DNA from: Glycomyces xiaoerkulensis
Lineage (GTDB): Bacteria; Actinomycetota; Actinomycetes; Mycobacteriales; Micromonosporaceae
Direction of reading: 5' to 3'
Assembly: GCF_002798405.1 (NCBI RefSeq)
Contig: NZ_PGGV01000029.1
Location: 372,001-436,000 of the forward strand
DNA length: 64,000 nt
How positions within the stretch are numbered: the stretch's first letter is position 1; each line of letters opens with the position of its first letter. The notes beneath the pieces are model-generated. The model saw only the letters and a program-made list of their open reading frames with translations. It was not told the origin of the DNA and did no database searches. The position numbers and the translations under genes are program-made. This document shows, in pieces, positions 57,108 to 64,000 of this stretch.

Positions 57108-57791
57108 GTGACCACTGCACTCGTGATCGAGAACGACCCCGGACAGGGGCTCGGACGCGCGGGGGACTGGCTCGCCGAGGCGGGCATGGGGTTCGACGTC
57201 GTCCGGCCCCACGCCGGGGACCCCGTCCCGAAAAGCGCCGGCGGCCACGAGGGCCTCATCGCCCTCGGCGGCGGCCGCGGCGAGGACTGGGACGAGGAAC
57301 TGACCGGCCTGCTCGAATGCGCCGTCGCCGACTCGACCCCCGTCTTCGCCCTCGGCGCCTCCGCCCGCATGCTCGCCGCCGCCTTCGGCGGCGCCTCCGA
57401 GCCCACCGACCGGGCCAACGGCCCCCGGATGCTCGCCAAACGCGACGCGGCCGGTTTCGACCTGCTGTTCGGGCCCGCCCCCATGACCCTCGACGTCATC
57501 CGCCGCGGCGAGCGGGAGCTCACCGCCCTCCCCGAGACCGCCACGCTGCTGGCGGCCTCCCCGTACGGCTCGCTGGAGGCCTTCCGCATCGGCGAGGCGG
57601 CCTGGGGCGTCCAGTCCCACTTCGAACTCGCCCCCGACCAGCTCGCCGCCTTCGGCGACTTCGACGACGAAGCGCTCGACCAGGCCCGCGGGGTCGACCC
57701 GCACATCGTCGAGACCTGGCGGCCGATCATGCAGCGCTTCGCGCGCATCGCCGCCGGCGAGCGCCGCGAGCTGCCGGTGCTCGATGCCTGA
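57108..57791 (+). CDS. class-I glutamine amidotransferase-like protein lacking the catalytic Cys
   Basis: A 227-aa protein with the flavodoxin-like GATase fold: TTALVIENDPGQGLGRAGDWL, GLIALGGGRGEDWD, the elbow segment PVFALGASARMLAAAFGG and the His-Glu end AAWGVQSHFELAPDQL. In active enzymes the elbow reads PVLGxCLGxQLLA; aligned without gaps, the nucleophilic Cys is Gly83 here. His171 and Glu173 of the triad remain. It cannot hydrolyse glutamine in the usual way, but may still bind it. GTG 57108 lies 18 bp after glnA2, and the stop overlaps the glnE ATG, which suggests a role in glutamine sensing or GS control (inference). Confidence 0.78.
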   Translation: MTTALVIENDPGQGLGRAGDWLAEAGMGFDVVRPHAGDPVPKSAGGHEGLIALGGGRGEDWDEELTGLLECAVADSTPVFALGASARMLAAAFGGASEPTDRANGPRMLAKRDAAGFDLLFGPAPMTLDVIRRGERELTALPETATLLAASPYGSLEAFRIGEAAWGVQSHFELAPDQLAAFGDFDDEALDQARGVDPHIVETWRPIMQRFARIAAGERRELPVLDA

Positions 57792-60381
57792 GCCCGACCA
57801 CGCCCGCCTGGCGGTGACCGAGGCCAGCAACGCCCTCGGCGACTTCATGCGCGCCCACCCCGAGGTCGAATCCGCCCTCACCGAGACCGAGGAGGCCGGG
57901 CTCGGCCGCATCCGCGCCGCCGACGCCGCCGGCCTCGGCTTCGCCTGGAAAGCCAACCTGCTGCGCATCAGCGCCGCCGACCTCACCGGCGAGACCGACC
58001 TGACCGCCACCTCCGACGCCATCTCCCGCCTGGCCGACGCCGTCCTCGCCCGCGGCCTCGAACTGGCCCGCGAGGAGATCCCCGGTTCGACCCGGCTGGC
58101 GGTGATCGCGATGGGCAAGACCGGCGCCGAGGAGCTCAACTACGTCTCCGACGTCGACGTCGTCTTCGTCGCCGAAGACGACCTCGACCTCGCCACCCGG
58201 CAGGCGGCCCGCATGATCCAGATCGTCGGCCCCGCCACCTGGCCGGTCGACGCCGGGCTGCGCCCCGAGGGCCGCCACGGCGCACTGGTGCGCACCGTCG
58301 ACTCCTACCTGGCCTACCTGCGCGACTGGGCCCGTACCTGGGAGTTCCAGGCCCTGCTCAAGGCCAGGCCCGCCGCCGGCGACCTCCAGCTCGGGCTCGA
58401 CTGGCTCGCCGCCGTCCAGCCGTTCATCTGGGACGCCGCCAACCGCCCCGGCGTCGTCGCCGAGATCCGCGACATGCGCCGCAAGGTCGCCGAATCGGTG
58501 CCCCGCGCCGAACGCAGATGGGAGCTCAAGCTCGGCCCCGGGGGCCTGCGTGACATCGAGTTCGCCGTGCAACTGCTCCAACTCGTCCACGGCCGCGGCG
58601 ACCCCGGCCTGCGGGTGCGGTCCACGCTCGAAGCACTCGAAGTGCTCGTCGACGCCGGCTACCTCGCCCGCCGCGACGGCGAGGACCTCACCGACACCTA
58701 CGCCTTCCTGCGCAGCGTCGAGCACCGCCTCCAGCTCCAGCGGCTGCTGCGCACCCACCGCGTCCCCGACGGCGGCGAACCGCTCCACCGGCTCGCCCGC
58801 GGCATGGGCTACCACTCCGACGAGGACTTCCTCACCGCCTGGCGCGCCCACGCCTCGACCGCGAGGCGCCTGCACGAGAAACTGCTGTACAAGCCCCTGC
58901 TCGACGCGGTCGCCCGGGTGCCGACCGACGAGCTGCGCATGCCCGAGACCGAGGCCGCCTCGCGCCTGGCCGTGCTCGGCTTCGCCGACCCCGCCGGCGC
59001 CCTCACCCACATCCGCCGGCTCACCGCCGGCGTCTCCCGCACCGCCACCGTCCAGCGGGCGCTGCTGCCGGTCGTGCTCCACGAACTGGCCGACTCGCCC
59101 GAACCGAACCGCGGCCTGCTCGCCTACCGCCAGGTCTCCGACAAGCTCGGCTCCACCCCCTGGTACCTGCGGCTGCTGCGCGACGGCGGCCCGGCCGCGG
59201 TACGCCTGGCCCGACTGCTGGGCACCTCCCGCTATTTCGCCGGCCTGCTGCTGCGCGACCCCCAGTCGCTGCGGTACCTCTCCGACAACGCCGACCTCGA
59301 ACCCCGCGGCCGCGATCACCTCGCCGAAGGGATGCGGCAGGCCGCCGCCCGGCACGCCGACGCGACCGCCGCCGTCGCCGCCGTCCGCGCCATCCGCCGC
59401 CGCGAACTCATCCGCATCGCCGCCGCCGACCTCCTCGGCCTCCTCGACGACCAGGAGGTCGGCCTGGCCCTGTCCGACCTCACCGATGCCGTCGTCGACG
59501 CCACACTCGCCGTCGCCGCCCGCGACGTGCCCGACCCCCCGCCGCTGGCCGTGGTCGGCATGGGACGCTTCGGCGGCCGCGAGACCGGCTACGGCTCCGA
59601 CGCCGACGTCGTGTTCGTCCACAACGGCGAGGGCGACGCCGCCCGCAAGGCCGCCGGCCGCATCGTCGAATCGGTCCGCACGCTCCTGTCGGCGCCCACC
59701 GACGACCCCCCGGTCGAGATCGACCTCGGCCTGCGCCCCGAAGGCAAAGGCGGCCCGCTCGTGCCGAGCCTGGCCGCCTACGAGCGCTACTACGCCGACC
59801 GGGCCCGGCTGTGGGAGCGGCAGGCGCTGCTGCGGGCCCGCCCCGTCGCCGGAGACCAGGACCTGCTCGACCGGTGGAGCGAACTGGCCGACTCGATCCG
59901 CTACCGGCCCGGCGGACTGAGCGAGGCCGAACGGCTCGAGTTCCGCCGCGTCAAGGCCCGCGTCGACTCCGAGCGCCTCCCGCTCGGGGCCGACCCCAAC
60001 GCCCACACCAAGCTCGGGCGCGGCGGCCTGGTCGACATCGAATGGGCCGCCCAGTTGCTCCAACTCGAGCACGGCGACGACGCCGACTTCCGCACCACCC
60101 GCACCGTCCCGGTCCTGGAAGCCGCCGCCGCGGCCGGCTACATCGACCGGACCGATCTGGACGACCTGCGGTCGGCCTGGGAGTTCGTCACCCGGGTCCG
60201 CAACGACATGACCCTGGCGCGCGGGGTGCCGCGCGACGAGCTGCCGCGTTCGGGGCCCGAGCTGACCGCGCTGGCGCAGACGCTCGACTTCGGCGAGGAC
60301 ACGCAGGAGTTCCTCAATCACTACCGGCGGCTGACCAGGCGCGCGCACGAAGCCTCGCACCGGATCGTCTACGGAGGCTGA
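57784..60381 (+). CDS. glnE: glutamine-synthetase adenylyltransferase/deadenylylase GlnE
   Basis: GlnE adds or removes AMP on glutamine synthetase. The 865-aa protein is shorter than the usual 950-1000, mainly at the N-terminus. Both nucleotidyltransferase domains are present: MGKTGAEELNYVSDVDVVFV (near residue 110) and MGRFGGRETGYGSDADVVFV (near 595), each with its metal-binding SDxD. The domain-end signatures KLGPGGLRDIEFAVQLLQL and KLGRGGLVDIEWAAQLLQL also occur in both halves. ATG 57784 overlaps the previous stop by 8 bp. The glnA2-glnE linkage is conserved in actinobacteria. Confidence 0.93.
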   Translation: MPEPDHARLAVTEASNALGDFMRAHPEVESALTETEEAGLGRIRAADAAGLGFAWKANLLRISAADLTGETDLTATSDAISRLADAVLARGLELAREEIPGSTRLAVIAMGKTGAEELNYVSDVDVVFVAEDDLDLATRQAARMIQIVGPATWPVDAGLRPEGRHGALVRTVDSYLAYLRDWARTWEFQALLKARPAAGDLQLGLDWLAAVQPFIWDAANRPGVVAEIRDMRRKVAESVPRAERRWELKLGPGGLRDIEFAVQLLQLVHGRGDPGLRVRSTLEALEVLVDAGYLARRDGEDLTDTYAFLRSVEHRLQLQRLLRTHRVPDGGEPLHRLARGMGYHSDEDFLTAWRAHASTARRLHEKLLYKPLLDAVARVPTDELRMPETEAASRLAVLGFADPAGALTHIRRLTAGVSRTATVQRALLPVVLHELADSPEPNRGLLAYRQVSDKLGSTPWYLRLLRDGGPAAVRLARLLGTSRYFAGLLLRDPQSLRYLSDNADLEPRGRDHLAEGMRQAAARHADATAAVAAVRAIRRRELIRIAAADLLGLLDDQEVGLALSDLTDAVVDATLAVAARDVPDPPPLAVVGMGRFGGRETGYGSDADVVFVHNGEGDAARKAAGRIVESVRTLLSAPTDDPPVEIDLGLRPEGKGGPLVPSLAAYERYYADRARLWERQALLRARPVAGDQDLLDRWSELADSIRYRPGGLSEAERLEFRRVKARVDSERLPLGADPNAHTKLGRGGLVDIEWAAQLLQLEHGDDADFRTTRTVPVLEAAAAAGYIDRTDLDDLRSAWEFVTRVRNDMTLARGVPRDELPRSGPELTALAQTLDFGEDTQEFLNHYRRLTRRAHEASHRIVYGG

Positions 60382-60433
60382 ACCGGGCCCGGACCGGCAT
60401 GCCGCGGGCCTGGAAATTTTTTCGCGCCGAGCC

Positions 60434-60489
60434 TTGACTTCGAAGGATCCACCCGTAAAGATAAAGATACTTATCAATTAAGTCTCTTT
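60434..60489 (+). promoter_or_regulatory. promoter and operator-like inverted repeat of the chitinase gene
   Basis: TTGACT (60,434) with TAAAGA (60,456), 16 bases apart, makes a plausible sigma-70-type promoter. Directly downstream is an 11-bp inverted repeat with one mismatch, AAAGATACTTA-tcaat-TAAGTCTCTTT (60,463-60,489), 18 bp before the TTG start. It does not resemble the DasR or 12-bp repeats known from Streptomyces chitinase promoters. Confidence 0.55.
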
Positions 60490-60506
60490 ACTTTTGGGAG
60501 GAAGCA

Positions 60507-62168
<1,662 letters not shown>

Positions 62169-62212
62169 TCCGGCGCGGCGGGCGGACCGGCGCTGCCCGC
62201 CCGCCGCGGACG

Positions 62213-62250
62213 CCGTCGGTCGCCGACCCCGCGGGGTCGGCGACCGACGG
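62213..62250. terminator. bidirectional terminator after the chitinase gene
   Basis: A perfect 18-bp inverted repeat (62,213-62,230 with 62,233-62,250; CCGTCGGTCGCCGACCCC and complement) with a minimal loop, between the convergent chitinase and PRC-barrel genes. Confidence 0.82.
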
Positions 62251-62267
62251 CCTCGTCCGGCCATTCC

Positions 62268-62687
62268 TCATCGGAACGGGTATCCCGGATAGATGTACCC
62301 CGACCCCCAGTGGGGCACGACCCCGTAGTGCCCGTAGACGTCCTCCAGGTAGCCCCGCTCCGGCTCGGGGGCCAGCTCGGGATCGTAGCCCGGTCCGGCC
62401 GCGACGTGGGCGCGTTCCCGGTTGATGTAGACGTTGTCGTCGTCGACCCCGGTGACGGCGTCGACCGGGATGAGCACCTGCCGCTTACCCATGCCGAGGA
62501 AGCCCCCGGAACCGACCTCGAGGAACCGCACCCTGCGCTCCCCGCGGTCGATCAGCAGGCTGTCGACCTTGCCGACCTCGTTGCCCCGCGGGTCGAAGAC
62601 CTTCAGCCCCCGGACATCGTCGGCTTCGTTGGCGACGGTCAGGTCGGTGTCGCCGAGCCTGACCAGTGTCGAAGTCTCATCGGCCAT
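62268..62687 (-). CDS. PRC-barrel domain protein
   Basis: A 139-aa protein with a PRC-barrel (residues about 25-95): LKVFDPRGNEVGKVDSLLIDRGERRVRFLEVGSGGFLGMGKRQVLIPVDAV. It has a Tyr/Gly/Pro-rich C-terminal tail (DVYGHYGVVPHWGSGYIYPGYPF). Stand-alone PRC-barrel proteins in actinobacteria are often stress-related; no partner is visible here. ATG 62687 has AAGGGAGGGACATC upstream. The gene is convergent with the chitinase gene. Confidence 0.88.
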   Translation of the reverse strand: MADETSTLVRLGDTDLTVANEADDVRGLKVFDPRGNEVGKVDSLLIDRGERRVRFLEVGSGGFLGMGKRQVLIPVDAVTGVDDDNVYINRERAHVAAGPGYDPELAPEPERGYLEDVYGHYGVVPHWGSGYIYPGYPFR

Positions 62688-62764
62688 GATGTCCCTCCCT
62701 TGCGATCAGCAAGCGGAGGATACCCGGCAAAACCGGCATGAAACGGTCCCGGCCACGGCCGTGC

Positions 62765-63250
62765 TCAAAGGGCCGAGACCGCGACCGCCAGACACACCAG
62801 CGACGCGGTGCTCAGCAGCACCCGGACGGTGTTCCAGCGCCGCCACACGTCCTCGGAGAACCGCTCGCGGACCACGGCCGGGTCGATGCCGTCGGGCTCG
62901 CCGGCGGCCTTGATCTCGTCGTTGCGCGGCACGTGCACCCGCCCGGTGATCGCCACGGCCGCGAAGTAGAGCGCGAACGCCACGATGGCCCAGGTCGCCA
63001 CCCGGGCACGGCCGTCGACGAGGTACAGCACGGCCGCGGCGGCGGTGGCGAGGAGCGCGCCGACGAAGACCGACAGGAACACCGGGTTGAGGATGGCCCG
63101 ATCGACGGCCTGGAACGCTCCGACGAAGGTGCGGTCGTCGGTCCGTCCGAGCCCGGGCATCACCGACACCGAATACGCGAAGAACACCCCGGCCATCAGG
63201 CCGACCAGCACCAAGGCCGCCACCAGCACCGCAATCCGCACCGCATCCAC
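62765..63250 (-). CDS. DUF1772 (anthrone-oxygenase-like) membrane protein
   Basis: A 161-aa four-helix membrane protein: IAVLVAALVLVGLMAGVFFAYSVSVMPGL, FLSVFVGALLATAAAAVLYLV, TWAIVAFALYFAAVAITG and LLSTASLVCLAVAV. The conserved VHVPRNDEIKAAG and WRRWNTVRVL are characteristic of DUF1772. Its natural activity is unknown. GTG 63250 is chosen because GGAAGGAG lies six bases upstream. Confidence 0.87.
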   Translation of the reverse strand: MDAVRIAVLVAALVLVGLMAGVFFAYSVSVMPGLGRTDDRTFVGAFQAVDRAILNPVFLSVFVGALLATAAAAVLYLVDGRARVATWAIVAFALYFAAVAITGRVHVPRNDEIKAAGEPDGIDPAVVRERFSEDVWRRWNTVRVLLSTASLVCLAVAVSAL

Positions 63251-63453
63251 CGCAGACTCCTTCCGACCCACCCATGATGCACCGCCGCCGCCGCGGCCGC
63301 CCACCCGGCGCGCACCGAGGGTCCACCTTGGTCGACGACCTGGCGCTTGTTAACACATAGGACGTAGACTGCAGCGCGGTGGGCGGCGCCGCGCGCGCCG
63401 ATTCACCCGTGCCGGCGCAGCCGCGCCCCGTCCCAGAAAGGTGCCCCCAGAGC

Positions 63454-64000
63454 GTGGACGAGCCACCGGCCGAAACACCCCGAACCCCCGCCGACCGGCC
63501 GGGACCGGAGATTCCACGCCGGATCAAACTCGTCATCGGGCTCCTCCTCGCCGCCTCGTTCGTCATGATCCTCAACGAGACGGTGATGAGCGTGGCGATC
63601 CCCAAGCTCATGACCGAACTGTCGGTCACCGCCGCGACCGCGCAGTGGCTGACCACCGCCTTCATGCTGACCATGGCCGTGGTCATCCCCACCACCGGGC
63701 TGATCCTGCAGCGATTCACCACCCGCGCGGTCTTCATCGGCGCCATGTCGCTGTTCTCCGGCGGCACCCTGCTCGCGGCCATCGCCCCGGTCTTCGGATT
63801 CCTCGTGGCCGCCCGCGTGATCCAGGCCGGCGGCACCGCCGTCATGCTGCCGCTGCTGATCACCACCGTGCTCACCTTCGTCCCCGCCGACCGCCGCGGA
63901 CGCACCATGGGGCTGATCACCATCGTCATCTCCGTGGCCCCGGCCGTCGGCCCGACCTTCTCGGGGTTCATCCTCTCGGTCCTGGGATGGCGGTGGATGT
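63454..64000 (+). CDS. DHA2-family MFS drug exporter, 3' end beyond the window
   Basis: The first 182 codons of a multidrug-type major facilitator. A polar Pro-rich N-terminus is followed by helix 1, LVIGLLLAASFVMILNETVM, then SVAIPKLMTEL, as in EmrB/QacA (DHA2) transporters. Further helices include AFMLTMAVVIPTTGLILQRF, VFIGAMSLFSGGTLLAAIAP and ARVIQAGGTAVMLPLLITTV, with the motif PADRRGRTMGLI in the cytoplasmic loop. GTG 63454 is preceded by AAAGGTG ten bases upstream. The frame is open to the right edge. Confidence 0.9.
   Translation, partial: MDEPPAETPRTPADRPGPEIPRRIKLVIGLLLAASFVMILNETVMSVAIPKLMTELSVTAATAQWLTTAFMLTMAVVIPTTGLILQRFTTRAVFIGAMSLFSGGTLLAAIAPVFGFLVAARVIQAGGTAVMLPLLITTVLTFVPADRRGRTMGLITIVISVAPAVGPTFSGFILSVLGWRWM

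Noticed and set aside
54940-57120. A 726-codon open frame antisense to glnA2
   Set aside because: Only its C-terminal third (54,940 to about 55,647) resembles a protein (MOSC). The rest is an Asp/Gly/Val-rich shadow of glnA2 codons.
57727-60477. A 916-codon open frame antisense to glnE
   Set aside because: The low-complexity Gly/Val/Gln/Asp composition mirrors a high-GC gene on the other strand, where both GlnE domains are unmistakable.

Overview
The window is a high-GC chromosome segment from a filamentous-type actinobacterium (Actinomycetia). The evidence is uniformly G/C-ending codons, many GTG and a few TTG starts, actinobacterial families (DUF3043, SARP/BTAD regulator, DUF397 plus Scr1-type HTH pair, S1 streptogrisin-like protease, glnA2-glnE-panB neighbourhood) and an AICE-type integrative element. 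Genus cannot be fixed by eye; the gene mix would suit Micromonosporales/Glycomycetales-like organisms.

Layout. (1) 1-9.0 kb is a conserved core block: miaA (cut by the window edge), aldo/keto reductase, a WG-repeat protein, a DUF3043 membrane protein, murA, nadA, glycerate kinase, an ErpA/HesB-type Fe-S carrier and a degenerate PfkB-family protein. (2) 9.2-14.9 kb is a complete five-gene oligopeptide ABC transporter operon. (3) 15-29.5 kb is accessory: a two-gene, AT-richer, ESX-like pair; remnants of two different insertion sequences back to back; a 983-aa SARP-NB-ARC-TPR regulator; a Gly-tailed membrane protein; a secreted serine protease; an inositol-monophosphatase-like ORF running antisense through a CGNR regulator; RidA; a DUF397/HTH pair; a YbaB-like protein; DoxX. 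(4) 29.7-33.2 kb returns to core genes (cysteine desulfurase, ctaC, ctaF, Nudix). (5) 33.6-36.0 kb holds a small terpenoid-looking cluster: a SAM methyltransferase translationally coupled to a squalene/phytoene-synthase-like protein, with a divergent type-I IPP isomerase.

(6) 36,494-50,195 is an integrative element of the AICE class. It is bounded by a perfect 26-bp direct repeat, and the right copy is the 3' end of the RNase P RNA gene (rnpB, minus strand, 50,170-50,544). Reading leftwards from rnpB it carries int, xis, a RepSA-type HUH initiator, a DUF2637 Spd-like protein, an FtsK/SpoIIIE-type TraB translocase, a run of small hypothetical genes (including a Cys-rich paralogous pair and a 35-aa membrane peptide), a KorSA-like GntR regulator with three evenly spaced palindromic operators, a HAD hydrolase coupled to that regulator, and a MazEF-type toxin-antitoxin pair. 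Sequence left of the left att site resembles the int-side end of this same element, suggesting an older, deleted tandem insertion.

(7) 50.5-64 kb is core again: TSUP permease, nadE, panB, HAD hydrolase, MOSC protein, glnA2, a class-I amidotransferase fold lacking its nucleophilic Cys, glnE, a secreted GH18 chitinase, PRC-barrel protein, DUF1772 protein and the start of a DHA2-type MFS exporter.

No tRNA, rRNA or CRISPR array was seen. The strongest leads are the rnpB-integrated element, the inactive amidotransferase between glnA2 and glnE, the methyltransferase/squalene-synthase-like/idi cluster, and several perfect palindromes in promoter regions.
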